From: an uncultured Eubacteriales bacterium
GTDB taxonomy: Bacteria; Bacillota; Clostridia; Peptostreptococcales; Anaerovoracaceae
Length of the DNA stretch: 64,000 nt
Direction of reading: 5' to 3'
Assembly (NCBI GenBank): GCA_949286985.1
Contig: CASEEM010000004.1
Coordinates: 1 to 64,000, forward strand
Position 1 is the first letter of the stretch. Each line of letters starts with the position of its first letter. The translations under genes and the position numbers were made by a program. Below the pieces are notes generated by a model that was not told the DNA's origin, did no database searches, and saw only the letters and a list, made by a program, of their open reading frames with translations. This document shows positions 16,450 through 25,715 of this stretch, in pieces.

Positions 16450-18501
16450 ATGAACAGTCAAAATAATTCAACAAGCAAAAAGACGATCCGGCAGACACGC
16501 CGCCCGTCTGCGGCGAAGCCGAAGACCCGAAACGATCGTCATGAGGATCCTTCCCGCAAGAGAGGCGGTAAGAGGCCGGACACCTTTGATCACAAGCCGA
16601 ATAAGCGCACGCGCTCGAAGGCTAAGGATGCGCAGAAGCCGAAGAAGAGATCCGAAGAGAACGAGGCTCTCTATATTGCGACCTCGAAGTATCGCAATGA
16701 CAGGGGCCGTACCCTTCCGAAGATCGAGACGAAGAAGACTTCGAAGGATCAGAAAACGAAACAAACGGACACTTCACGTTCGAATCAGCAGCGCCATCGT
16801 GATTCCAAGAGAAGGACGAAGAAGCCGCATACGGAAGCCAGGAACACCGGCGAGCTTCTCCGCATCCTTCCTCTCGGCGGCCTTAAGGAAATCGGCAAGA
16901 ATATCACCCTGATCGAATTCCGAAACGATATTCTGATCGTCGATTGCGGTTTCTCGTTCCCGGAGGACGAGATGTTCGGTATCGATGTCGTCATCCCGGA
17001 TTTCACCTATCTCAAAGAGAACCGACACAAGATCCGCGGACTCATCATCACGCACGGCCATGAAGACCACATCGGCGGCGTACCGTTCCTGCTCAAGGAA
17101 ATCGATGTCCCGGTCTACGCGTCGCCGCTCGCCATGGGTCTTATCCGCAATAAGCTCAAGGAGCACGGCATCACGATGAAGGAGCATGTCCTTCATGCCG
17201 GCGATGTGATTCAAATCGGATCCTTCCGCGTGGAGGCGATTCGAACGAATCACAGCATTGCCGATTCGTTCGCCTATTCCATTCGTTGCGACTGCGGTCA
17301 CATCGTCCATACAGGAGACTTCAAGATCGATTATTCGCCGCTCGACGGCAAGCGTATCGATCTCGCACGCTTTGCCGAGCTCGGAAGTGAAGGCGTCGAT
17401 GTGCTGCTCTGCGACAGCACCAATGTGCTTCGCTCGGGATATACGCCGTCGGAACGCATCGTCGTCGATTCTATGAATGATATCTTTGAGAAGACCGAGA
17501 AGCGAATCATCATCGCCACCTTCTCATCGAATATCTATCGAATTAAGTATTTCATGGAGGCTTCGATTCGCCACGGACGTAAGATCGCCATTTCCGGCCG
17601 CTCAATGGAGAATGTCACGGCGCTCGCGAAAGAGCTCGGATATCTCGACCTTCCGGAAACAGCCTTTGTCGATATCCGTGAAATCAGCCAGATTCCGGAT
17701 GCCAATTTGACCATCGTCACCACCGGCAGCCAGGGCGAACCGATGTCGGCACTCACACGCATGGCTAACGATGTTCATCGCGCCGTCAAGCTGAAGGCAG
17801 GGGATACGGTCGTATTCTCCTCTTCGCCGATTCCGGGCAACCAGAAGGCGGTGACGAATGTCGTCAATAAGCTCTATGAGAAGAAGGTCAATGTCTTCCT
17901 TTCGGACTTCGTCGATGTTCACGTCTCGGGACACGCATGCAAGGAAGAACTGAAGCTGATGCATACGCTGCTGCATCCGCGCTTCTTCATCCCGGCACAC
18001 GGCGAATATCGCCATCTCTTTGAACATGCCAAGCTCGCCGAATCGCTCGGAATGAATCCCGGCCATATCTTCATCATGAATAACGGCGATGCCTTCGAGC
18101 TTCGTGGGAAGCAGGCCAAGGTCGTAAAGAATTTCGCACCGGCTGAGGATGTTCTGGTCGACGGATACGGCATCGGCGATGTCGGCAATGTCGTCCTGCG
18201 CGATCGAAAGCAGCTTTCGGAAGGCGGCCTCATTGTCATCGCTGTCAGCATCGATGATGCGACGAATGAACTGGCCTCCGCACCGGAGCTCATCACGCGC
18301 GGCTTCATCTATGTCAAAGATAATATGCCGCTCATCAACGAGGCCAAATCCGTCGTCTACGAAACCATGAGCCGTTGTCATGAGAACGGTTATACAGACA
18401 GCACGACGATCAAAAACGCGCTCCGAGACGATATGCGCGGCTTTATCTATCGAAAGACGAAGCGAAGTCCGGTTATTCTTCCGGTCATTCTCTATGTCTA
18501 G
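16450..18501 (+). CDS. rnj: Ribonuclease J with a long basic N-terminal extension
   Basis: A 683-residue beta-CASP metallo-beta-lactamase nuclease that acts as 5'-to-3' exonuclease and endonuclease on mRNA. The catalytic motif HGHEDHIGG is near residue 201. The beta-CASP features follow: DFKIDYSP, SDSTN-like CDSTNVLRSGYT, TTGSQGEPMSAL and SGHACKEEL, then PAHGEYRHL. RNase J usually has about 555 residues; here about 135 extra residues rich in Lys, Arg, Ser and Thr precede the enzyme start (LRILPLGGLKEIGKN). The ATG lacks a clear ribosome binding site and lies 12 bp after leuS. ylbF follows 10 bp on. Confidence 0.95.
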   Translation: MNSQNNSTSKKTIRQTRRPSAAKPKTRNDRHEDPSRKRGGKRPDTFDHKPNKRTRSKAKDAQKPKKRSEENEALYIATSKYRNDRGRTLPKIETKKTSKDQKTKQTDTSRSNQQRHRDSKRRTKKPHTEARNTGELLRILPLGGLKEIGKNITLIEFRNDILIVDCGFSFPEDEMFGIDVVIPDFTYLKENRHKIRGLIITHGHEDHIGGVPFLLKEIDVPVYASPLAMGLIRNKLKEHGITMKEHVLHAGDVIQIGSFRVEAIRTNHSIADSFAYSIRCDCGHIVHTGDFKIDYSPLDGKRIDLARFAELGSEGVDVLLCDSTNVLRSGYTPSERIVVDSMNDIFEKTEKRIIIATFSSNIYRIKYFMEASIRHGRKIAISGRSMENVTALAKELGYLDLPETAFVDIREISQIPDANLTIVTTGSQGEPMSALTRMANDVHRAVKLKAGDTVVFSSSPIPGNQKAVTNVVNKLYEKKVNVFLSDFVDVHVSGHACKEELKLMHTLLHPRFFIPAHGEYRHLFEHAKLAESLGMNPGHIFIMNNGDAFELRGKQAKVVKNFAPAEDVLVDGYGIGDVGNVVLRDRKQLSEGGLIVIAVSIDDATNELASAPELITRGFIYVKDNMPLINEAKSVVYETMSRCHENGYTDSTTIKNALRDDMRGFIYRKTKRSPVILPVILYV

Positions 18502-18511
18502 GAGGGAATCA

Positions 18512-18844
18512 ATGAACGTATACGAAGAAGCACATAATTTGGCACGCGCCATCAAGGAAAGCCATGAGTTCCTCGAATTTGACCGTGTCCGCAAGGAAGT
18601 GGAGAAGAATCCGGAACTCTCCGAGAAGCTTGCCGATCTGGAGAAGAAGCAGATGGAGCTCCAGGCGAAGCAGATGACGGGAGAGCCGACAGAGGATATG
18701 GCTTCTCAGCTCCAGTCGATGTTTCAATTCATCGCCGCTGAGCCGCTGGCGTCCGAATATCTTCAGACTTCGGCACGTTTCGCTATTATGATGAAAGACG
18801 TCTATGAAATTTTGGGCGATGCGATGCAGTTGAAGCAATCATAG
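18512..18844 (+). CDS. YlbF family regulator of RNA turnover
   Basis: A 110-residue, largely helical protein of the YlbF/YmcA family. In Bacillus subtilis YlbF, YmcA and YaaT form the Y-complex that helps RNase Y mature selected transcripts. The pattern MNVYEEAHNLARAIKES followed by a coiled-coil-like mid-section and the Phe/Ile-rich end is characteristic. AGGAGG stands 8 nt before the ATG. It follows an RNase J gene directly, so two RNA-decay genes sit together. The long frame read further upstream is only overlap with rnj. Confidence 0.85.
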   Translation: MNVYEEAHNLARAIKESHEFLEFDRVRKEVEKNPELSEKLADLEKKQMELQAKQMTGEPTEDMASQLQSMFQFIAAEPLASEYLQTSARFAIMMKDVYEILGDAMQLKQS

Positions 18845-18859
18845 ATAATAGGGTATAAT
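18830..18859 (+). promoter_or_regulatory. Probable promoter for efp
   Basis: TTGAAG (18830-18835), an 18-bp spacer and TATAAT (18854-18859) begin inside the last codons of the YlbF gene. A small hairpin (GGGAAT/ATTCCC) follows in the leader of efp. Confidence 0.6.
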
Positions 18860-18929
18860 AAAGTGATGGGGAATTGTCCGATTCCCTGTCACCATTTCAA
18901 AAGATTATCAAAGAAAGAGAGAGAGAATA

Positions 18930-19493
18930 ATGATCAGTGCAGGAGATTTCAGAAAAGGTGTTACATTTGAGATGAACGGCGAGCCGCATGTCGTCCTCGA
19001 CTTCCAGCATGTTAAGCCGGGTAAGGGTGCTGCTTTCGTAAGAACGAAGTACAGAAATATCCTCACCGGTGCTACCCGTGAGGAGGCTTTCAACCCGAGC
19101 GACAAGTTCCCGAAGGCTCAGATCGATACGAAGACCATGCAGTATCTCTACAACGACGGAGATCTCTATTATTTCATGGACGAAGAGACCTATGATCAGA
19201 TTCCGCTTTCGGCCGATCTCGTTCAGGATGCTATTAAGTTTATCCGTGAGAATGATACGGCTACGATCAAGTTCTTCCAGGGCAATGCTTTTGACGTAGA
19301 AGCACCGAACTTCGTCAACCTCAAGGTCATCGAGACGGAGCCGGGCGTCAAGGGAGATACGGCTACGAATGTTACGAAGGCTGCTACCGTTGAGACCGGT
19401 GCAGTTATTCAGGTTCCGATCTTCATCGAAGAGGGTGAGGTCATTCAGATTGACACGCGCAACGGCGGAGAGTATCTCGGACGCGCGAAGTAG
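18930..19493 (+). CDS. efp: Elongation factor P
   Basis: A 187-residue three-domain factor that enters the ribosomal E site and relieves stalling at proline stretches. The conserved loop [14 protein letters not shown] carries the Lys that some bacteria modify. Domain III ends with the expected [14 protein letters not shown]. No EF-P-modifying gene (epmA, ymfI) is near. The ATG has only a weak AGAGAG-type ribosome binding site, but a promoter lies 70 bp upstream. The terminal lines and length are those of the standard factor. Confidence 0.97.
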   Translation: MISAGDFRKGVTFEMNGEPHVVLDFQHVKPGKGAAFVRTKYRNILTGATREEAFNPSDKFPKAQIDTKTMQYLYNDGDLYYFMDEETYDQIPLSADLVQDAIKFIRENDTATIKFFQGNAFDVEAPNFVNLKVIETEPGVKGDTATNVTKAATVETGAVIQVPIFIEEGEVIQIDTRNGGEYLGRAK

Positions 19494-19535
19494 TCATCGG
19501 TATTTTCAGAATCATAGAGAGGAAAGCCTTTTATT

Positions 19536-20582
19536 ATGAAGAAGTCCATCAAGCTGGCATTGATGATCCTTATCGCGATCTTAGTTGTCATCATCGGAAC
19601 GAGCTCGATTCTTTCTTTCCTGAATCGACCGATGAATCGTGATGATAACACCTACAAGATCGTCACCATCGAGGAAGGCTCCTCGACGGCTCAGATTGCC
19701 GATACGCTGCAGGAAGAGGAGATCATCGACGGAACGACGAGCTATAAGATCCTCTCGAAGCTGTGGCGTTATGACGGCAAGTATAAGTCTGGTCAATATT
19801 CGCTATCTCCGAGCATGTCCAAAAGCGACATTGCCAAGACGATCATTTCCGGTATCAGTGCCGGAACGATGGTGACCATCCCGGAAGGATATACCATCAA
19901 TGAGGTCGCCGATACGCTTGCAGAACAGGGCCTCGTCGACAGGGACGACTTCATCGAAACGCTCCATTCGGATGTTTTCGATGCTCAGTTCCCGTTCCTT
20001 CAGGATGCGCAGAAGGGCAACAATCATTTAGAGGGTTATCTCACGCCGGAGACGTATTCGATTCCGAAGGATGCGACCTCGGAAGAGATCATTACCATGA
20101 TGCTCTCTCAGTTCGACAGCATCTTCACTGAAGAAGATAAGAAGAAGGCAGAAGAGCTGGGATATACGCCGAATGAGATCGTCATCATCGCTTCCCTCAT
20201 CGAGAGAGAGGCTCAGGTGGATGAGGATCGAGCGACCATCGCAAGTGTCATTTATAACCGCCTGGATAAAGGCATGAAACTCCAGATCGATGCTACGATT
20301 CAATATGTACTCGGCGGCCACAAGGAGACCGTCACCATCGCGGATACGAAGATGGATTCGCCATACAATACGTATTTGAACGACGGACTCCCGCCGGGAC
20401 CGATTTGCTCGCCGGGACGTGAATCCATTGAGGCGGCGCTGAACCCGGAGAAGACCGACTATCTGTATTATGTCGTCAGTGAGAAGCTGGACGGAACGCA
20501 TAATTTCAGCACTAATTACGAGGACTTCCAGAAGGATGTCCAAGCTTATTCCGATGCTTTAGCAAAGCAGGAAGAGGAATAG
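19536..20582 (+). CDS. mltG: Endolytic murein transglycosylase MltG
   Basis: A 348-residue membrane-anchored enzyme that cuts nascent peptidoglycan strands and so sets glycan length. One membrane helix (about residues 6-26) precedes a LysM-like subdomain (TIEEGSSTAQIADTL), and the YceG catalytic domain follows. The catalytic Glu lies in ASLIEREAQVDEDR, and the LNDGLPPGPICSPGRESIEAAL stretch is a family hallmark. The end is acidic. The gene is the first of the mltG-trmR-trhP group known from Bacillus (yrrL-yrrM-yrrN/O). Confidence 0.95.
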   Translation: MKKSIKLALMILIAILVVIIGTSSILSFLNRPMNRDDNTYKIVTIEEGSSTAQIADTLQEEEIIDGTTSYKILSKLWRYDGKYKSGQYSLSPSMSKSDIAKTIISGISAGTMVTIPEGYTINEVADTLAEQGLVDRDDFIETLHSDVFDAQFPFLQDAQKGNNHLEGYLTPETYSIPKDATSEEIITMMLSQFDSIFTEEDKKKAEELGYTPNEIVIIASLIEREAQVDEDRATIASVIYNRLDKGMKLQIDATIQYVLGGHKETVTIADTKMDSPYNTYLNDGLPPGPICSPGRESIEAALNPEKTDYLYYVVSEKLDGTHNFSTNYEDFQKDVQAYSDALAKQEEE

Positions 20583-20604
20583 ATCTACAAACATAAGGAG
20601 AATT

Positions 20605-21282
20605 ATGGGTACCTACGACCAACGGACCGTTCGTCTGCTCGATTCATATTATTCTCCTCTGACACAGGAATTAGCGAGGCTGCGACAGCGGAGCGAAGAG
20701 AATCAGGTCCCCTTGATTCTGCGAGAGACGGAGAATTTCCTCGTCCCTTATCTTCGTGCTAAGCAGCCTTCGCATATATTAGAGATCGGTACCGCTTACG
20801 GTTATTCCGCCTGTCTTTTTGCAACACTTCTTCCGCATGCCGAGGTTACGACCATAGAGCGTTCCCCGTATATGATCGAAGAAGCCAAGAAGACCTTGGC
20901 TGATTTTTCCTGTGCGGATCGCATTCACATGATAGAAGGCGAAGGGAGCGAGATCCTGGCTCGCCTGAGAGAGGAGAGAAGGGAACCGGAGAAGCGTTTC
21001 GATTTCCTCTTCATCGATGCGGCGAAGAGCCATTATCGCGATTTTCTTGTCGATTCAGAGGAGCTGCTCACCGAGAATGCGGTCATCGTCTGCGATAATA
21101 TTCTCATGCACGGCCTTCTGACCGGAGATGCGGACGATCCGGGCCGCCGTCACAGGACAAGCAAGAAGCGCATGTTTGAATTTCTCGATTATATCAAAAG
21201 GAGAGAAGACCTATCCGTATCTCTGCTCCGAAGCGGAGACGGATTAGCCATTATAGAATTTCATGATCCAACATCCCATTGA
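20605..21282 (+). CDS. trmR: tRNA 5-hydroxyuridine methyltransferase TrmR (O-methyltransferase family)
   Basis: A 225-residue class I SAM-dependent O-methyltransferase. SAM-binding motif I is ILEIGTAYGYSA (about residues 59-70), followed by the acidic TTIERSPYM and the catalytic-region FDFLFIDAAKSHYRDF. In B. subtilis the YrrM protein at the same position methylates ho5U34 to mo5U34 in several tRNAs. The gene sits between mltG and a U32 gene exactly as there, which is the main reason for the specific call; by motif alone it is a generic O-methyltransferase. AAGGAG precedes the ATG, and the gene overlaps the next by 20 bp. Confidence 0.8.
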   Translation: MGTYDQRTVRLLDSYYSPLTQELARLRQRSEENQVPLILRETENFLVPYLRAKQPSHILEIGTAYGYSACLFATLLPHAEVTTIERSPYMIEEAKKTLADFSCADRIHMIEGEGSEILARLREERREPEKRFDFLFIDAAKSHYRDFLVDSEELLTENAVIVCDNILMHGLLTGDADDPGRRHRTSKKRMFEFLDYIKRREDLSVSLLRSGDGLAIIEFHDPTSH

Positions 21283-22486
21283 ACTCCTGGCACCTGCCGG
21301 AGACCTTGAAAAACTCAAAACTGCCATTCGTTTCGGTGCCGATGCCGTCTATTTCGGCGGAGAGGTCGGCGGTCTTCGAGCCGGAGCCGGGAATCTTTCG
21401 ATTCCGGAGATGGCCGAAGCGATGGATTTCGTCCATCAGCATCACGCCCGCGGGTATTTAACGCTTAATATTTATCCGCACCAGGAGGATCTTGAGCCGC
21501 TTCGAGCTTATCTCGAGCAGATCAAGGACCTTCCGATCGATGCTTTCATCGTATCCGATCCGGGCGTCATGACGCTGCTTCCGGAAATCATTCCGGATGC
21601 CGAAATCCATATCAGCACGCAGGCGAATACGACCAATCTCAGGACGGCGCAGTTCTGGGCTTCACAGCCCGGCGTGAAGCGCATCGTTACGGCGCGAGAA
21701 ATGACCCTCGAAGAGATTCGAAGCATGCGTGACGGCCTTCCGGAGGATATCGAGATCGAGGCCTTTGTCCACGGAGCCATGTGCATGTCTTATTCCGGTC
21801 GCTGCCTTCTCAGCAATTTCATGACCGGAAGAGATGCGAACCGCGGCGCCTGTTCTCATCCATGCCGCTGGAAATATGTACTCATGGAGGAGAAGAGACC
21901 GGGAGAGTATTATCCGATTGAGGAAGACGGCCGCGGGAGCTATATCCTGAATTCCCGTGACATCTGCATGATTGACCGTCTGCCGGATCTCATTGACGCC
22001 GGTGTCATGTCTCTCAAGATCGAAGGACGCATGAAGAGCGCCTTTTATGTCGCAACGGTCGTCGCAGCCTATCGCACGGCGCTCGATGCATACTTGGCCG
22101 ATCCGGAGCATTATATATTCCGCTCCGAATGGATGGATGAGCTTCGCAAGGCCAGCCATCGAGAATTCTCATACGGATTCTATGACGGCAAGGAGCAAGT
22201 CTCACAGAATTTTGAAACGAGTGATTATGAGAGAGATTATTCTTTCATCGGTGTTGTTCTGGGACAGGATGGGGAATATACGACCGTAGAACAGCGCAAT
22301 AAGTTCTCCGTCGGTGATCGAATTGAGATCTTCGGACCGAGGACGCCGTATACGGAGGACACGGTCGAAGAGATTCTGGATGAAGAGGGGAATCCGATGG
22401 AATCCGCTCCGCATCCGCAGCAATTCCTTCGAGTCAAGCTTTCAAAGACCTATCCGAAGCACTTTTTGCTTCGCAAGAAGAAATAA
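21263..22486 (+). CDS. trhP: U32 family protein TrhP (tRNA hydroxylation)
   Basis: A 407-residue U32 'peptidase' family protein. It starts with IELLAPAGDLEKLKTAIRFGADAVYFGG, here split for length: the APAGD and GADAVYFGG blocks are the family marks. The signature YSGRCLLSNF...GRDANRGACSHPCRW holds the conserved Cys residues. TrhP-type U32 proteins are needed to form 5-hydroxyuridine at tRNA position 34, the substrate of TrmR, which is encoded just upstream and overlaps by 20 bp. Bacillus has two U32 genes here; this window has one, of the long YrrO kind. Confidence 0.85.
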   Translation: MIQHPIELLAPAGDLEKLKTAIRFGADAVYFGGEVGGLRAGAGNLSIPEMAEAMDFVHQHHARGYLTLNIYPHQEDLEPLRAYLEQIKDLPIDAFIVSDPGVMTLLPEIIPDAEIHISTQANTTNLRTAQFWASQPGVKRIVTAREMTLEEIRSMRDGLPEDIEIEAFVHGAMCMSYSGRCLLSNFMTGRDANRGACSHPCRWKYVLMEEKRPGEYYPIEEDGRGSYILNSRDICMIDRLPDLIDAGVMSLKIEGRMKSAFYVATVVAAYRTALDAYLADPEHYIFRSEWMDELRKASHREFSYGFYDGKEQVSQNFETSDYERDYSFIGVVLGQDGEYTTVEQRNKFSVGDRIEIFGPRTPYTEDTVEEILDEEGNPMESAPHPQQFLRVKLSKTYPKHFLLRKKK

Positions 22487-22537
22487 AATCTTCACGTATT
22501 GTTAATAATTATTCATCCGATTACGGGGAGGAGAGGT

Positions 22538-23854
22538 ATGGACGCGCTCAGCGGCAGTTGGATATACATTTTAATCATCGCCTTGCTTTTGATATTTCAG
22601 GGGATTCTTCGCGCTGCGGAAGCCGGCCTCGATATGGCCGATATCGGCAAGATCCGCGACAAGCTCGAAGACGATCCGAACGATCAAAAGCTGGCTGCGA
22701 TACTCTTCTTCAGCAAGAAGCCGTCGCGCTACCACTACGCTTATATCGTCTGCTCTACCTTCGTCATCGCTCCGGCCTTTTTGCTCTTTAATTTCGCGCT
22801 GCCGGAATGTCGTTTCCTGATTCGCATCCTTGCAAATATTCTCTTTCTCTTGCTCTTCTATGCGTTCGGAAACATCTTCCCGAGCAAGCTGGCGATGCAG
22901 AAGAGCAATCGTTATGCCGAGCGATACGTCGGTCTTCAGCGATTCCTCTATTATGTATCGCTTCCGCTCGTCAAAATCCTTCTCGTGATCGTGAACCTTT
23001 TCCTCATCCTTCTTCGCAAAGATACGGATGTCGACGATGTACCTTTCACTGAAGAGAAGGTCCTCTATATGCTGGACCAGGGGCAGGAATCCGGCGATAT
23101 CAAAGAAGGCGGACGCAAGATGATCGGCAATATCTTTGCTTTTGACGATCTCGTCGCACGTGAAATCATGACGCCGCGTACCGATGTCTTCATGATCGAT
23201 CTCGAAGATGATCGCGAGGAATACTTCGAAGAGCTCATGGAGCTTCGCCATTCCAGAATCCCGGTCTGTGAAGGAGATGCCGACAATATCATCGGCGTTC
23301 TCCATATCAAGGATTATCTGATGAAAGCGGCGCAGGACGGCTTCGATGCGGTTCGCATCCGTGATATCCTTCGCGATCCGTATTTCGTCCCGGAGACAAA
23401 GAATGTCGATTCGCTTTTCGTCGAGCTTCAGAAGACGAAGCAGCACATCGCCTTATTGATCGATGAATACGGCGGATTCAGCGGCCTCGTTTCCGTAGAA
23501 GACATCATCGAACAAATCGTCGGAGATATCGATGACGAGTTCGACCAAAGCGAACGAATTATCGAGAAGCTTTCCGACGAAGAATATCTTGTCGACGGCA
23601 ATGTCTATCTGGACGACCTCGAGGAGGAGACCGATATCGAGCTCGAATCGGAGTCGAGCGAAACCGTCGGCGGATTCCTCTTTGACTTGATGGGAGAGAT
23701 TCCGAAAGAGCAATCCGACGAGACGTATGAAGATATCTCTTATGAGAATTACCTCTTCCATATTGTCAGCATCAAGGATCGCCGTATCGAGCGTGTTCGT
23801 ATAAAAATTCTCGAAGAGAATACTTCGGAATCGGAAGAGAACGGTGATCTATAA
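22538..23854 (+). CDS. CNNM/CorC (hemolysin-like) family membrane protein with CBS pair
   Basis: A 438-residue protein of the CNNM/CorB group, thought to export Mg2+ or act in divalent-metal balance. Residues 1-190 form the DUF21 membrane domain of several helices (ILIIALLLIFQGILRAAEAG at the start). A CBS pair follows (IMTPRTDVFMIDLEDD, ...LLIDEYGGFSGLVSVEDIIE), and a CorC_HlyC domain ends in SIKDRRIERVRI. Older annotations call this family hemolysin, which is misleading. ATG 22538 is chosen because GGGGAGGAG precedes it by about 5 nt; a longer frame from 22499 has no ribosome binding site. Confidence 0.9.
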   Translation: MDALSGSWIYILIIALLLIFQGILRAAEAGLDMADIGKIRDKLEDDPNDQKLAAILFFSKKPSRYHYAYIVCSTFVIAPAFLLFNFALPECRFLIRILANILFLLLFYAFGNIFPSKLAMQKSNRYAERYVGLQRFLYYVSLPLVKILLVIVNLFLILLRKDTDVDDVPFTEEKVLYMLDQGQESGDIKEGGRKMIGNIFAFDDLVAREIMTPRTDVFMIDLEDDREEYFEELMELRHSRIPVCEGDADNIIGVLHIKDYLMKAAQDGFDAVRIRDILRDPYFVPETKNVDSLFVELQKTKQHIALLIDEYGGFSGLVSVEDIIEQIVGDIDDEFDQSERIIEKLSDEEYLVDGNVYLDDLEEETDIELESESSETVGGFLFDLMGEIPKEQSDETYEDISYENYLFHIVSIKDRRIERVRIKILEENTSESEENGDL

Positions 23855-23878
23855 CCGAAGCATGAATCGGGAGGTCTT

Positions 23879-24253
23879 ATGAGTGACGAATATGAAAGAG
23901 AACGAAAAGATTCGATTACGAACGAACCGGAGGTCGATGAATGGCTGCTGATGCAGGCCGTCACGAAAGAGACCCTGAAGATCGAAGGAGTCAGCCGATT
24001 TGCTGTCAGCTTGACCGACAACCTTTCGAAGAACCTGCTCGGACGCGATACCGGCGGACAGGGCATCAAATTCACGAAGGACGATGACGAGTTGACCGTC
24101 GATATTCATATCTACGTCCGTTTCGGCATCAACATTCCCGCCATTTCGTTCGAGATCCAAACGAATGTAAAGAAAGCGCTGGAGGCTCTTTGCGAGCTTT
24201 CTGTGGAAGCTGTAAATGTTCATATTGAAGGCGTGGATAAGCCCACCGCCTGA
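23879..24253 (+). CDS. Asp23/Gls24 family envelope stress protein
   Basis: A 124-residue Asp23/Gls24 (YqhY-like) protein. The pattern VTKETLKIEGVSRFAVSL, then GQGIKFTKDDDELTVDIHIYVRFGINIPAISFEIQ (given in parts) and the ending VNVHIEGVDKP match the family. Members scaffold at the membrane and respond to envelope stress; YqhY is linked to lipid balance in Bacillus. The position directly before nusB is the usual one for the YqhY type. A GGGAGG lies 6 nt before the ATG. Confidence 0.9.
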   Translation: MSDEYERERKDSITNEPEVDEWLLMQAVTKETLKIEGVSRFAVSLTDNLSKNLLGRDTGGQGIKFTKDDDELTVDIHIYVRFGINIPAISFEIQTNVKKALEALCELSVEAVNVHIEGVDKPTA

Positions 24254-24274
24254 CAAGATTATGGCAGGAGAATT

Positions 24275-24676
24275 ATGAAAAGAGAACTTATCAGAGAAAA
24301 GACTATGCAGCTCGTCTACCAGATGGACGTCAGCGGAGATTTCGATTACAAGCATCATCAGCTTGTCGAAGAGACGGAGGATGTGCTCAAAGAGCCGCAG
24401 GCCCGCGAACTTCTGGAAGCCCTCGCGGCTCACATCGAAGAAATCGATGCGAAGCTCGGTGAGAATATTCGAGGCTGGACGGTGGAACGCCTTCCGCGCA
24501 TCGATCTTGCCATTCTTCGCGTGGCTCTTTGCGAAATGCTCTATATCGATGCCGTTCCGAACGGCGTCGCCATCAACGAAGCGGTCAATTTGGCAAAGAA
24601 GTACGGAGAAGACAAGTCTTATGCCTTTATCAACTCCGTTTTAGGAAAGATCAATCGGGAGATTGATCATGAATAA
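24275..24676 (+). CDS. nusB: Transcription antitermination factor NusB
   Basis: A 133-residue all-helical protein that binds boxA RNA with NusE (S10) and supports rRNA antitermination. The family ending with AINEAVNLAKKYGEDKSYAFINSVL is clear in parts (INEAVNLAKKYG, FINSVLGKI), as is VERLPRIDLAILRVALCEML. GCAGGAG precedes the ATG. The gene overlaps the next one by 8 bp. The asp23-nusB order is usual in Bacillota. Confidence 0.95.
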   Translation: MKRELIREKTMQLVYQMDVSGDFDYKHHQLVEETEDVLKEPQARELLEALAAHIEEIDAKLGENIRGWTVERLPRIDLAILRVALCEMLYIDAVPNGVAINEAVNLAKKYGEDKSYAFINSVLGKINREIDHE

Positions 24677-25715
24677 GCTTGTCCTCGGCATTGACACTTC
24701 CAATTACAAGACTTCCGTCGCTCTTGCCGATCTGCGAGGAGAAGTCCATTTTCAGCGATCGGATTTCCTCAAGGTAGAACAGGGCGAGAAGGGTTTGCGG
24801 CAGTCCGTCGCATTCTTTCGACATGTCCATGTTCTACCTTCCTTTATAGAAGAAGCGATCCATGCCTGTCCGGATGATGAGATTGTCGCCGTTGCCGTAT
24901 CCGATGCTCCACGCCGCACGGAGGGTTCCTATATGCCGGTCTTTATGGCCGGATATCAGATGGCTCGCTCTATCGCAGCGGTATTGCAGGTACCGCTCTA
25001 TTGCTATTCTCACCAGGAAGGGCATATCGCTGCCGTCTGCTTCGGTGATGATTCGGAGCGATATCAACAATCGATGAACGGTTCCGTTCTTTCCGGCCTG
25101 TCCGAGAATTCATCGGATCCAGGACATAAGCCTTCGGAGCTCTTTTTCCATCTCTCGGGAGGAACCACCGAATGCCTCCTTATAAGGGAGGAGGATCGTT
25201 ATCATTACCGAACGGAGATTGTCGGAGGCACGAAGGATATCAGCCTCGGTCAGCTTCTCGACCGAGCCGGCGTCAAGCTTGGCTATCCGTTCCCGGCCGG
25301 GAAATATCTGGACCGCATCGCTTCGGAGAACCCGGCGACGGAATATCCCGGCAAGATCCAATATCGTGACGGCTGGTTCAATCTCTCGGGGACGGAATTT
25401 CAAGTCATGAAAAGCATCGACGAGAAGGGAGAGGCGATGATCTCCGGCTTATTTCGCCGTATCGGCGAGCTTCTCCTGATGGCTGCTACGGACCTCGCCG
25501 AGAAATACGGCGCTGAGCATGTCACCTTCGCAGGAGGCGTTGCATCGAGTGAAACGATCCGCCGTCTCCTGGCACCCGAACATCTCCCGAAGGGGAGCCC
25601 GAAGCTTCATTTCGGTTCAGCAGCATTATCCGGGGATAATGCCGTAGGTATAGCATTACTTGGAGGAAGAGAATTCTATGGCCATTCGTCCGATTACGGT
25701 TCGGCAGGTAAATGA
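24669..25715 (+). CDS. Kae1/TsaD-like paralogue (role unknown)
   Basis: A 348-residue protein of the TsaD/Kae1 superfamily (ASKHA fold). It keeps the first-strand GIDTSNYKTSVAL, the metal-binding HxxxH in SHQEGHIAA, and the C-terminal GGVASSETIRR phosphate-binding loop. True TsaD makes t6A37 in tRNA with TsaB, TsaC and TsaE; none of those is in the window. A TsaD-like gene between nusB and xseA recurs in Clostridia in addition to genuine tsaD, so this is more likely a paralogue. ATG 24669 is 7 nt after GGGAG and is preferred to TTG 24663. Confidence 0.7.
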   Translation: MNKLVLGIDTSNYKTSVALADLRGEVHFQRSDFLKVEQGEKGLRQSVAFFRHVHVLPSFIEEAIHACPDDEIVAVAVSDAPRRTEGSYMPVFMAGYQMARSIAAVLQVPLYCYSHQEGHIAAVCFGDDSERYQQSMNGSVLSGLSENSSDPGHKPSELFFHLSGGTTECLLIREEDRYHYRTEIVGGTKDISLGQLLDRAGVKLGYPFPAGKYLDRIASENPATEYPGKIQYRDGWFNLSGTEFQVMKSIDEKGEAMISGLFRRIGELLLMAATDLAEKYGAEHVTFAGGVASSETIRRLLAPEHLPKGSPKLHFGSAALSGDNAVGIALLGGREFYGHSSDYGSAGK

